NCBI RefSeq assembly: GCF_003143855.1
Contig: NZ_QFRK01000004.1
Span: forward strand, 126,605 to 190,604
Source of the DNA: Streptomyces sp. NWU339
Lineage (GTDB): Bacteria; Actinomycetota; Actinomycetes; Streptomycetales; Streptomycetaceae
DNA: 64,000 nt
Reading direction: 5' to 3'
The translations under genes were made by a program, and so were the position numbers. The notes beneath the pieces were generated by a model, which saw only the letters and a list, made by a program, of their open reading frames with translations, was not told the DNA's origin and ran no database searches. How positions within the stretch are numbered: the first letter of the stretch is position 1; each line of letters begins with the position of its first letter. Positions 13,646 through 21,290 of this stretch are shown piece after piece.

Positions 13646-14446
13646 TCAGCCCAGTGCCGCGACGACGAGCGCGGTCGTCGCCGCGGTCTCCGCGAGCGAG
13701 CCGAACACGTCGCCGGTGACCCCGCCGAAGCGGCGGACGCAGTGCCGCAGGAGCAGCTCCGCGGCCGCGACGGACAGCAGTACTGCAAGGACGGCATGGA
13801 CGGCACGGGCGACACCGTCCGCCCCGAGCAGGGCGCCCCCGGCGGCCGCCGCCCCGGCCACCGCGAGGGCGACGCCCACCGCACCCGCAGGCGGGACGGC
13901 CCCGGCGACGGCGGCCCCCAGCCCCCCGGGCCGGGCGGGCGGCACCCCGACGCGGGCGGCGAGGGTGAGGACGAGCCGGGCCGTGACCGCCGCGACCACG
14001 ACGGCGAGCGCACCCCGGGTCCAGGAGTCGCCGTATGCCCGGGCCAGCGCGGCCACCTGCGCCAGCAGCACGAGGACGAGGGTGAGCACGCCGAACGGAC
14101 CGATGTCCGACTGCTTCATGATCCGCAGCGCGTCCTCGGCCGGCTTTCCGCTGCCGAGCCCGTCCGCGACGTCGGCGAGCCCGTCGAGATGCAGCCCGCG
14201 CGTGAGCGCGGCGGGCACGGCGACGGTGGCGACGGCGGCGAGCGGCGCGCCCGCCCCGAGGAACAGCAGCAGCAGTCCGCAGGCGGCGGCCACGGCACCG
14301 ACCGCCAGTCCGGCCAGCGGGGCGCACAGCATGCCGCCGCGTGCGGCCGGGCGGTCCCAGCGGGTCACCTCGACGGGGAACACGGTGAGGGTGCCGAAGG
14401 CGAAGCGGAGGCCGTCGGCCAGGGAGGTCGGGAAGGGCGCGGGCAC
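13646..14446 (-). CDS. cobS: Adenosylcobinamide-GDP ribazoletransferase (cobalamin synthase)
   Basis: 266 residues, a polytopic membrane protein with about six hydrophobic helices. The family motif near residues 90-110 reads LHLDGLADVADGLGSGKPAEDALRIMKQSD in the chromosome, with the acidic residues proposed to bind metal. It joins adenosylcobinamide-GDP to alpha-ribazole, the last step of the nucleotide-loop assembly, at the inner membrane. cobT and cobU, the other two nucleotide-loop genes, lie within 6 kb but are not in one operon with it. ATG at 14446; the upstream plus-strand gene starts 61 bases away, divergently. Confidence 0.9.
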   Translation of the reverse strand: MPAPFPTSLADGLRFAFGTLTVFPVEVTRWDRPAARGGMLCAPLAGLAVGAVAAACGLLLLFLGAGAPLAAVATVAVPAALTRGLHLDGLADVADGLGSGKPAEDALRIMKQSDIGPFGVLTLVLVLLAQVAALARAYGDSWTRGALAVVVAAVTARLVLTLAARVGVPPARPGGLGAAVAGAVPPAGAVGVALAVAGAAAAGGALLGADGVARAVHAVLAVLLSVAAAELLLRHCVRRFGGVTGDVFGSLAETAATTALVVAALG

Positions 14447-14506
14447 CGGCGCAGATTACCCGGCGGTCAGCAGGGCGCCCCCGGCGGCCGTGGATAAAGT
14501 GCGCTC

Positions 14507-15253
14507 ATGGGGCATTGGTTGCAGCGGAACATCATCGAACCGGGCAAACTGCCGCTGCTCCTCGCCCTCACCGCCTTCGTCCTCACCTTCGTGATCACCC
14601 GGGTCGTCACCCGGCTGATCCGGGCCGGCAAGGGCCCCTTCGGCAACGTCGAGGCGGGCGGTGTGCACATCCACCACGTCGTGCCCGGCGTGATCCTCAC
14701 CGTCGTCGGCGGCTTCGGCGCGGTGGCGAGCGGCCGGTACGGCTTCGGTGCGGCGATCGGCGCGGTCGTCTTCGGTATCGGCGCCGGCCTGGTCCTGGAC
14801 GAGTTCGCGCTGATCCTGCACCTCCAGGACGTCTACTGGACCGAGGCCGGCCGCCAGAGCGTCGAGGTGGTCGTCATCACCGCCTCCCTGGTCGGACTGC
14901 TGCTGGCCGGGTTCTCGCCGTTCGGCGTCAACGACGTCTCCCCGGACGAACTCCAGGACCGAGCGGGCGTCGCCCTGAACGTGGCGGTCAACTTCCTCTT
15001 CTCCCTGATCGCTCTGAGCAAGGGCAAGGCCAGGACCGCCGTCTTCGGCGTGATCGTGCCCCTCGTCGCCCTGGTCGGCTCGCTGCGCCTGGCCCGCCCC
15101 GGCTCCCCGTGGGCCAGACGCTTCTACCGGCACAGGCACCGCGCCCGAGCCAAGGCCCTCCTGCGGGCCTACCGCCACGACCGCCGCTGGTCCGGCCCCC
15201 GCCGGGCCTTCGACGACTGGCTCGGCGGTAAACCGGACCCACCCCGCCCCTGA
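14507..15253 (+). CDS. Integral membrane protein, unknown function
   Basis: 248 residues with about six hydrophobic segments between residues 17 and 200, then a basic C-terminal tail with RRFYRHRHRARAKALL. A striking GGVHIHHVVPG motif near residues 50-60, at the membrane edge, carries three histidines and could bind a metal or haem; that is inference. Divergent from cobS. I recognise it only as a conserved-looking actinobacterial membrane protein. Confidence 0.8.
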   Translation: MGHWLQRNIIEPGKLPLLLALTAFVLTFVITRVVTRLIRAGKGPFGNVEAGGVHIHHVVPGVILTVVGGFGAVASGRYGFGAAIGAVVFGIGAGLVLDEFALILHLQDVYWTEAGRQSVEVVVITASLVGLLLAGFSPFGVNDVSPDELQDRAGVALNVAVNFLFSLIALSKGKARTAVFGVIVPLVALVGSLRLARPGSPWARRFYRHRHRARAKALLRAYRHDRRWSGPRRAFDDWLGGKPDPPRP

Positions 15254-15425
15254 AAGGGGCGCGGGGAACCGCGCGAGCAACCACCCACCGACCCGCACAT
15301 CGGGGTCACAGGGGCAGCGCCCCCCGAGGACGATGGGGGTCCCCCCTGCTCATGGGGGTCCCCCCTGTTCGAGCGGAGCCGAGAACTCGGGGGAGAAGCC
15401 GAGAGCTTGGGGGAGGGAAGGGGCG
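15254..15425. repeat. Streptomyces extragenic repetitive palindromic element
   Basis: Directly after the membrane protein stop there is AAAGGGGCGCGGGGAACCGC, a start typical of highly repeated streptomycete intergenic elements. From 15332 two copies of a 20-base unit follow (ATGGGGGTCCCCCCTG plus CTC or TTC), each itself palindromic. Then comes an imperfect repeat pair GAGCGGAGCCGAGAACTCGG / AAGCCGAGAGCTTGGGGGA. Nothing coding. It may double as a bidirectional terminator for the convergent genes. Confidence 0.7.
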
Positions 15426-15457
15426 GCGGGGGCGAGGAAAAGGGCGGACGCCCTGGG

Positions 15458-16525
15458 TCACTCCGGCTTCCCCGGCTTATCCGGCTTCTCCGGGAGCTCC
15501 GCCGCCAGCGCCGCCGCCGCCTGCACCAGGGGGAGGGCCAGCAGGCCCCCCGTGCCCTCGCCCACGGTGACACCGTGGGCGAGGAGCGGCTCCAGCGCCA
15601 TCCGGTCCAGTGCCTTCGCCTGCCCCGGTTCCCCGCTGTCGTGCGCGGCCAGCCACCAGTCCGGCGCCCGGAACGCGATCCGCTGCCCCACCAGCGCGCA
15701 CGCCGCCGTCACGACGCCGTCGAGCACGACCGGCATCTTCCGCACGGCGGCCTGCAGCAGGAAGCCCGTCATCGCGGTGAGATCGGCCCCGCCCACCGTC
15801 GCCAGCAGCTGCAACTGGTCGCCGAGCACGGGCCGGGCCCGCCGCAGCGCGTCGCGGATCGCCGCGCACTTGCGCATCCAGGCCAGGTCGTCGATGGCCA
15901 GCCCGCCGCGCCCGGTGACCACGGACGCGTCCGTCCCGCACAGCGCGCCCACCAGCACACCCGCCGCGGTGGTGCCGCCCACGCTCACATCGCCGAGCAC
16001 CACCAGATCCGTACCGGAGTCGGCCTCCTCGTCGGCCACCGCGACCCCGGCCCGGAACGCCGCCTCGGCCTCCTCGAGGGTCAGCGCGTCCTCGATGTCG
16101 ATGCGCCCGCCGCCGCGCCGCACCCTGTGCCGTACGACGTCCTCGGGCAGGGTCTCCGGATCGCAGTCCAGGGCCATGTCGACCACCCGCACCGGCACCC
16201 CGAGCCGCCGGGCCAGCACGGAGACCGGACGGCCGCCCTCCAGCACCTCGCGCACCAGCTCCCCGGCGCTGCCCGCGGCCCGCGCCGAGACGCCCAGTTC
16301 GGCGACCCTGTGGTCACCGGCGAAGAGGACGACCCGCGGCCGTTCGACCGGCCGCACCGGCACCGCGGACTGCGCGGCGGCCAGCCACTCGCCCAGTTCG
16401 TCGAGGCGGCCCAGCGACCCGGGCGGCACGACCCGGCGCTCGCGGTGCGCCTCCGCGTCACGGCGCACCCCGCCGTCCGGACGCTCGATCAGATCGGTGA
16501 AGTCGTCGAGATTAAGCGAGCTCAT
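15458..16525 (-). CDS. cobT: Nicotinate-nucleotide-dimethylbenzimidazole phosphoribosyltransferase
   Basis: 355 residues from ATG 16525, about the usual 350. Visible family features: PPGSLGRLDELGEWLAAAQ near the N-terminus, ARVVLFAGDHRV-like segment (RPRVVLFAGDHRVAELGVS), VLGDVSVGGTTAAGVL, and the catalytic glutamate in LLAHGVTVGEGTGG near the C-terminus. It makes alpha-ribazole phosphate from nicotinate mononucleotide and dimethylbenzimidazole, feeding CobS. The reading frame stays open far upstream, but residues beyond 16525 are unlike the family and that stretch overlaps a methyltransferase gene on the other strand. The ribosome site is weak, so the exact start is slightly uncertain. Confidence 0.92.
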   Translation of the reverse strand: MSSLNLDDFTDLIERPDGGVRRDAEAHRERRVVPPGSLGRLDELGEWLAAAQSAVPVRPVERPRVVLFAGDHRVAELGVSARAAGSAGELVREVLEGGRPVSVLARRLGVPVRVVDMALDCDPETLPEDVVRHRVRRGGGRIDIEDALTLEEAEAAFRAGVAVADEEADSGTDLVVLGDVSVGGTTAAGVLVGALCGTDASVVTGRGGLAIDDLAWMRKCAAIRDALRRARPVLGDQLQLLATVGGADLTAMTGFLLQAAVRKMPVVLDGVVTAACALVGQRIAFRAPDWWLAAHDSGEPGQAKALDRMALEPLLAHGVTVGEGTGGLLALPLVQAAAALAAELPEKPDKPGKPE

Positions 16526-16615
16526 TCGCCGAACAGTACCGGCCCGGCTCGGACACCACGGAGTCCCAGGTCCCGTAGCGGATTCCCCGCCCGCCGGGTG
16601 ACGCCACCCCGACGT

Positions 16616-16649
16616 CGTTACGCCTCGGACGGCCATCCGATCCGTAACG
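16616..16649. promoter_or_regulatory. Inverted repeat in the cobT / methyltransferase divergent region
   Basis: CGTTACG at 16616-16622 and CGTAACG at 16643-16649 are separated by 20 bases. It lies midway between two divergent start codons. No B12 riboswitch signature was found here, so if cobT is regulated it is more likely at the DNA level. Confidence 0.3.
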
Positions 16650-16750
16650 TTTTGCAGTGGAATGTCATCCGCACGTGCCGACGTTCCGCTCGCCCGCCCC
16701 TGCGTCCCTCCGCCCGCTCGCCTGCCCGCCCGACCCACCGGGAGCCGCCC

Positions 16751-17869
16751 ATGTCCGTGCCCGACGCACCCATCGCCTCCCCGTCGGCCGCCGTGCCCGG
16801 CGCCGGCGCCGTTGTCGTACCTGCCCAGCAGGCCTCCGCGCGGGTGCACGAGCCGCGCCGCGCCGACTGCCCCTGGTGCGGCTCGGCACGGCTGCGCAAC
16901 CGGCTGCGCACCGGCGACCTGCGGCGGCACCGGCCGGGCCGGTTCACCGTCGACGCGTGCCGGGACTGCGGACACACCTTCCAGAACCCCCGCCTCACCG
17001 CCGAGGGCCTCGCCTTCCACCGGCGGGTGCTGCGCGGTGCCCCCCGGGACGCCGTCACCGACGCCGTCCTCGCGCTGCGCGACGCCCCGCGCCGCCGCCG
17101 TGCCACGGCCCGCACGATGCTGCGCTTCGGCGAACCGGAGAGCTGGCTGGACGTCGGCACCGGCCACGCCCGCTTCCCGGACACCGCAAGGGAGTTGTTC
17201 CCGTACACCGCGTTCGACGGCACCGACCTCACCCAGCGCGTCGAACGCGCCCGCGCCCTCGGCCGGGTCGAGGAGGCCCACATCGGCCCGCTGACGTCCC
17301 CACGGCTGCGGGCCCGGGTGGCGGGCCGCTACGACGTGGTCAGCATGCTGCACCACCTCGAACACACCACCGATCCGAGGGCGGAACTCCACGCCGCCCT
17401 CGACGCCCTGCGCCCCGGCGGCCATCTGCTCATCGAGGCCCTGGACCCCCGCAGCGCGTTCGCCGCCCTGTTCGGCCGGTGGTGGCTCTCCTACGACCAG
17501 CCCCGCCGACTGCACCTGCTCCCGCCGCGCAACCTCCGCGCCGAACTGGAGCGGCTCGGCTGCGAGATCGTCACCACCAGGTCCGGAGCCCCGTTCGGAT
17601 CCGGCTCCGGACACCGCGCGGTGCACGTTCCGCACGACCTGGCCGGTGCCACCGCGCTGGCCCTCTCCCACGCCCTGCCCGCCCCGGACGCCCCCTGGCG
17701 CGCCATCCCGCCGACCCCGTTCCAGCGGCATGCGCGCACCGCCCTGCTGCGCGTGGGCGCCCCGGTGGTGGCCGCCGCGGCGCTCACGGACCTCGCGCTG
17801 GCCCCGCTGCTGCGGCACACCCCGTTCGCCAACGCGTACCGGATCATCGCGAGAAAGCCGACGGGCTGA
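16751..17869 (+). CDS. Zinc-ribbon class I SAM-dependent methyltransferase
   Basis: 372 residues from ATG 16751. An N-terminal zinc ribbon, CPWCG near residue 41 and CRDCG near residue 73, precedes a Rossmann methyltransferase domain. Motif I is LDVGTGHARFPDTA near residue 135, FDGTDLTQRVE is the acidic loop, and DVVSMLHHLEHTTDP plus LRPGGHLLIE are later motifs. Such proteins often methylate sugars or small metabolites, but the substrate is not evident. It ends 14 bases from the convergent cobU stop. The reading frame is open upstream across cobT, but that part is antisense shadow. Confidence 0.85.
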   Translation: MSVPDAPIASPSAAVPGAGAVVVPAQQASARVHEPRRADCPWCGSARLRNRLRTGDLRRHRPGRFTVDACRDCGHTFQNPRLTAEGLAFHRRVLRGAPRDAVTDAVLALRDAPRRRRATARTMLRFGEPESWLDVGTGHARFPDTARELFPYTAFDGTDLTQRVERARALGRVEEAHIGPLTSPRLRARVAGRYDVVSMLHHLEHTTDPRAELHAALDALRPGGHLLIEALDPRSAFAALFGRWWLSYDQPRRLHLLPPRNLRAELERLGCEIVTTRSGAPFGSGSGHRAVHVPHDLAGATALALSHALPAPDAPWRAIPPTPFQRHARTALLRVGAPVVAAAALTDLALAPLLRHTPFANAYRIIARKPTG

Positions 17870-17883
17870 CCCGGCCCGCCCGC

Positions 17884-19098
17884 TCACCCCTTCAGCACCA
17901 GCGCCTGCCCCGCCACCACCAGCAGCACCTGCTCGCACTCCTGCGCGAACGCCGCGTTCAGCCGCCCGAGTTCGTCCCGGTAACGGCGGCCGGACGCGGT
18001 GGCGGGCACGATGCCCGAGCCCACCTCGTTGGACACCGCGACCACGGTCCGCCGGGTCGCGCGCACCGCGTCCGTCAGTTCACGCACCCGTTCCCTGAGC
18101 GACCGTTCCCCGCCGTCGGCCCACTGGGCGTCGTCCCACGCCCCGACGGAGTCCATCGCGTCCGTCAGCCACAGCGACAGGCAGTCCACCAGCAGCGGCG
18201 GCCCGTCGTCCTCCAGCAGCGGCACCAGATCGCAGGTCTCGACGGTCCGCCACGACCCGGGCCGCCGCTCCTGATGGGCCGACACCCGGGCCGCCCACTC
18301 GGTGTCCCCGTTGCGGGACCCGCCGGTCGCCACGTACAGCACCTCCGGGAGCGTCTCCAGCCGGCGCTCGGCCTCCACCGACTTGCCCGACCGGGCCCCT
18401 CCCAGCACCAGCGTCCGCCGCGGCAGGTCGGGGACGTCCTCGTAGGCGCCCACCTCCAGCGTGGTCCCGTCCGGCACGGCGCGCGCCCCGGCCGCCGCGA
18501 GCCGACGGCGCGTCTCCGCGCCGGGCGGCACGTCGTGGTCCAGGTGCACGGCGACGACGTCCGTCGTCGGCCCGACCGCGCCCACCGCCCGCAACCGCGC
18601 CAGCGCGTCCGGGCGCCCCACGACGTCCAGCAGCACCATGGCGTACGGTTCGGCCGGCTCCTCGAGACCGGCCGGCGCCGCGCCCGGCGGCAGATACAGC
18701 AGCCGCTGCCCGTCCGGGCCGGTCACCGCGTACCCGGTGCCCGGCGAGTCCAGCGCCACCGCCCGCACCCTGTGGCCGGTCAGCAGCGCCAGCTCCCGCC
18801 CGTCCGGCACCCGGCCGGGCTGCGGCAGGCCGGCCGGCACCTCGACCGCGGGCCCGTCGTGCGGATGGGAGAGCAGCACCTGGCGCACGCCGCCGAGCGA
18901 GTGTCCCGCGCGGGCCGCCGCGAACGCCACGCCCGGCATGAGGTCGAGCAGCAGCGAGCCGTCCACCAGCAGCGAGGTCGCCGCGCGCGCGTGCGGGCCG
19001 GCTGCGGACGCGCAGGCGGCGCAGGGACAGTCGGGGCGGGGCAGCCCCGCCGGGGCACCGGTACCGAGCAGAGTGAGTTCCACGGACCCGATTTTCAC
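17884..19098 (-). CDS. cobU: Metallo-beta-lactamase-like domain fused to adenosylcobinamide kinase/guanylyltransferase
   Basis: 404 residues from GTG 19098 (GGGGACGG upstream). Residues about 1-210 resemble an MBL-fold protein of the PhnP type (LTLLGTGAPAGLPRPDCPC, LLSHPHDGPA, VVAVHLDHDVPP) with a degenerate metal motif. Residues about 220-404 are CobU: P-loop LVLGGARSGKSVEAE, the guanylylated-histidine region AHQERRPGSWRTVE, LLVDCLSLWLTD and SNEVGSGIVP. The CobU part phosphorylates adenosylcobinamide and adds GMP, preparing the substrate for CobS. The role of the N-terminal domain is unknown; it might process a cobinamide or nucleotide intermediate. Confidence 0.9.
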   Translation of the reverse strand: MKIGSVELTLLGTGAPAGLPRPDCPCAACASAAGPHARAATSLLVDGSLLLDLMPGVAFAAARAGHSLGGVRQVLLSHPHDGPAVEVPAGLPQPGRVPDGRELALLTGHRVRAVALDSPGTGYAVTGPDGQRLLYLPPGAAPAGLEEPAEPYAMVLLDVVGRPDALARLRAVGAVGPTTDVVAVHLDHDVPPGAETRRRLAAAGARAVPDGTTLEVGAYEDVPDLPRRTLVLGGARSGKSVEAERRLETLPEVLYVATGGSRNGDTEWAARVSAHQERRPGSWRTVETCDLVPLLEDDGPPLLVDCLSLWLTDAMDSVGAWDDAQWADGGERSLRERVRELTDAVRATRRTVVAVSNEVGSGIVPATASGRRYRDELGRLNAAFAQECEQVLLVVAGQALVLKG

Positions 19099-19174
19099 CC
19101 GTCCCCACGGCTCCTGCGCGCCCGACCGGGCAGCCACCCCACATGATCCACCGCACAGACGCCATGTCCTGGCC

Positions 19175-19212
19175 TAGGCTCTTGCAGGAGCCGGACCAAG
19201 ATCCGGCTCCTG
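19175..19212 (+). promoter_or_regulatory. Possible -10 box and perfect leader hairpin
   Basis: TAGGCT at 19175-19180 fits a streptomycete -10. Starting about five bases later is a perfect 11-base stem, CAGGAGCCGGA (19185-19195) with TCCGGCTCCTG (19202-19212), loop of six. No plus-strand gene ends upstream, so the hairpin is probably at the 5' end of the mRNA of the following small gene and not a terminator. I see no good -35. Confidence 0.4.
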
Positions 19213-19245
19213 TTGTGCAGTGTGCTGACACCCACGGAGGCGTAC

Positions 19246-19470
19246 ATGGCGGCATGGACGTGGCGGTTCGAGAAGGCCGACGGGACGCAGGTCGAGCCCG
19301 CGGTGCAGCCGGAGGAGTTCACCACGCAGGGGGACGCCGAGTCCTGGATCGGGGAGAACTGGAAGGCCCTGCTGGAGGGCGGCGCCGACCAGGTGCGGCT
19401 GCTGGAGGACACCACGGAGATCTACGGGCCGATGAGCCTCCACGCGGACCAGGCGAGCACCGAGGCCTGA
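19246..19470 (+). CDS. Small conserved-type hypothetical protein
   Basis: 74 residues from ATG 19246, set by GGAGG five bases upstream. Sequence begins MAAWTWRFEKADGTQVEP and is acidic, with Trp residues at positions 4, 6 and about 39 (SWIGENWKALL). It looks like a compact soluble domain with no membrane segment or catalytic motif. Function unknown. Monocistronic: a leader hairpin before it and a terminator right after. Confidence 0.75.
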   Translation: MAAWTWRFEKADGTQVEPAVQPEEFTTQGDAESWIGENWKALLEGGADQVRLLEDTTEIYGPMSLHADQASTEA

Positions 19471-19483
19471 GGCCTGGACTCAC

Positions 19484-19507
19484 GGGCGAGGGCCTCGGCC
19501 CTCGCCC
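19484..19507. terminator. Bidirectional terminator
   Basis: A perfect ten-base stem GGGCGAGGGC / GCCCTCGCCC with the tetraloop CTCG, between the convergent stops of the 74-residue protein gene and the methyltransferase gene. Confidence 0.85.
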
Positions 19508-19521
19508 ACTCCGCGCCGGCG

Positions 19522-20403
19522 TCAGCCCCGTACGCCGCACAGGTGCAGCAGCGACGCCACCCCGCGGTAGGGGTCCGTCCGCCCGGCCCGCTCCTCGACC
19601 TCCAGGAGGGTCGCCAGGTCGTCCGGGACGCCGGCGGGGGCGTGCGTGCCGTCGGCCGCCGCGTCCGTGAAGACCCGCACGCCGTACCAGGTGTGCAGCG
19701 GCGCCCCGAGCCCGGCGAGTGTCGCCGTCAGTTTCTCCAGCCGGTCGGCCCGTGTCTCGAGCCCCGACTCCTCGTCCATGTGGCAGGTCGCGTCGAACGT
19801 CGCGTCGAACGCGGTCAGCGCGCCGGCCCAGTCGCCGCGCAGGCCGGACCGCATCGCGGGCGCGTCACCGTTGCGCACCAGCAGCGACAGCAGTCCACCG
19901 GGGGCGAGCATCCGGGCCAGCCCCGCCACCAGCGGGTCCGGCTCCGCCACGTACATGAGCACGCCGTGGCAGAGCACCACGTCGAAGCTGCCCGGCAGGA
20001 AGTGCACACCGGTGTCCCGGCCGTCGCCCTCGACGATCCGCATCCGCTCCCGGATGCCCTCCGGTTCCCTGGCGAGCGCCGCACGTGCGGCGGCGAGCAT
20101 CTCCGCGTCCCGCTCGAGGCCGGTCACCGAGTGACCGGCCCGCGCCAGCCGCAGCGCCTGTGAGCCCCGGCCCATGCCGACGTCGAGCACGCGCAGCCGC
20201 CGCCCGACCGGGAACCGCCCCACTATCTGCTCCTCCAGCTGGCGGGCGACCAGCTCCAGCCGTACGACCTCCCGCAGGCCACCGGGCCCGCCCGGTCCGC
20301 CGGTCCCGACCGGCGAGGCCTGCGCGGGTACCGCGGGCCGTGCCGGACCGGCCGCCGGGCTCGCCGAGGGCGCCTCGCCCTCGGCGAACGGCAGGGTGCT
20401 CAG
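19522..20403 (-). CDS. Class I SAM-dependent methyltransferase, likely started at a CTG
   Basis: The core has motif I RVLDVGMGRGSQALRLARAG, the acidic loop VTGLERD, and DVVLCHGVLMYVAEPDP. The first conventional in-frame start, GTG at 20223, would begin only about ten residues before motif I. The frame is open further up and encodes a fitting helix (LREVVRLELVARQLEEQI) that these enzymes carry ahead of motif I. The only start available above it is CTG at 20403, overlapping the TGA of the upstream DUF3043 gene (CTGA). I take that start, giving 293 residues, as translationally coupled. Substrate unknown. If the CTG is wrong, the 233-residue form from 20223 is the alternative. Confidence 0.75.
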   Translation of the reverse strand: MSTLPFAEGEAPSASPAAGPARPAVPAQASPVGTGGPGGPGGLREVVRLELVARQLEEQIVGRFPVGRRLRVLDVGMGRGSQALRLARAGHSVTGLERDAEMLAAARAALAREPEGIRERMRIVEGDGRDTGVHFLPGSFDVVLCHGVLMYVAEPDPLVAGLARMLAPGGLLSLLVRNGDAPAMRSGLRGDWAGALTAFDATFDATCHMDEESGLETRADRLEKLTATLAGLGAPLHTWYGVRVFTDAAADGTHAPAGVPDDLATLLEVEERAGRTDPYRGVASLLHLCGVRG

Positions 20404-20996
20404 GGCTGCTCTCCGCGCTTGACCTGGGGCTTGGGCAGCCGCAGCCGGCGCATCTGGAGCGAACGCATCAGGGCGTAGGCGACGGCGCCGCGCCGGTTGT
20501 CATCGGGGAAGCGCTCGACCAGCCGCTTCCTCAGCCGGAAGCCGGTCACGATGGAGTCGAGCACGATCGTCACGATCACGAGCAGCCACAGCAGCAGCGC
20601 GATGTTCTGCAGCTGGGGGACCCGGACCATGCTCAGCACCAGGATGACCACGGCCATCGGCAGGAAGTACTCCGCGATGTGGAACCGCGAGTCGACGAAG
20701 TCGCGCGCGAAACGGCGCACCGGCCCCTTGTCACGGGCGGGCAGGTAACGCTCGTCGCCGCTGGCCAGCGCCTGGCGCTGACGCTCCATCGCGGCGCGGC
20801 GCTCGTCACGCTGCCGCTTGGCGGCCTCCTTGCGCGTCATCGACGTGTTGGCCACGCTGCGGCGCTGGGACTGGGCCACGCTGCGCTTGGGCGTGGGGCG
20901 GCCCTTGGGGGCCTCCGGGTGGCGGGTCTGCTTGGAGTCGGTCACCGCCGCCTTGTCGGCGAGGGCCTTCTCTTCCTTGGCACGGCTACGGAACAC
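20400..20996 (-). CDS. DUF3043 family membrane protein
   Basis: 198 residues from GTG 20996. A basic, Lys/Arg-rich N-terminal half (KGRPTPKRSVAQSQRRS, MTRKEAAKRQRDERRAAMER) precedes two hydrophobic helices near residues 120-165 (FLPMAVVILVLSMV and ALLLWLLVIVTIVLDSIV). This layout is that of the actinobacterial DUF3043 family, function unknown. Divergent from pspA and overlapping the following methyltransferase gene, so transcribed with it. Confidence 0.85.
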   Translation of the reverse strand: MFRSRAKEEKALADKAAVTDSKQTRHPEAPKGRPTPKRSVAQSQRRSVANTSMTRKEAAKRQRDERRAAMERQRQALASGDERYLPARDKGPVRRFARDFVDSRFHIAEYFLPMAVVILVLSMVRVPQLQNIALLLWLLVIVTIVLDSIVTGFRLRKRLVERFPDDNRRGAVAYALMRSLQMRRLRLPKPQVKRGEQP

Positions 20997-21290
20997 AAAA
21001 CCCAAGGGTACGGGGTCCGTGGGGTTGGACCCCAGTCCCGGGGGGAACGATCCGGCAACACCAGTCGTCTGTAGAAGGACAGAGGGGGCGTTGCGCACGT
21101 CTTGGGGTGTGTTGTCCCGTCCGCCCCGGGGGTCACCTACTCCCTGGGCCGGAGCGGGCGGCCACTCAGTCGTCCTTGGGGATGAGCGCATCGGTCCCCG
21201 AACAGTGCGGTAATGGATGCAGGGCCCGTACTGTGGGTTCTGTCGCAGAGCTGTGAGCCGGAGTCCGTCAGAAGGGGGCGCGCGAAGCCC

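Noticed and set aside
13327..14013. 228-residue minus-strand frame over the pepA-cobS gap
   Set aside because: It runs over cobS in another frame and has no recognisable content.
15330..15375. Short tandem repeats looked at as a CRISPR array
   Set aside because: Only two units, no spacers, and units are self-palindromic; an extragenic repeat element fits better.
15407..16750. Long plus-strand frame upstream of the methyltransferase ATG
   Set aside because: It covers cobT in antisense and shows no family features until 16751.
16526..16750. Cobalamin riboswitch before cobT
   Set aside because: The B12 box GCCACTG and the other conserved blocks are not present on either strand.
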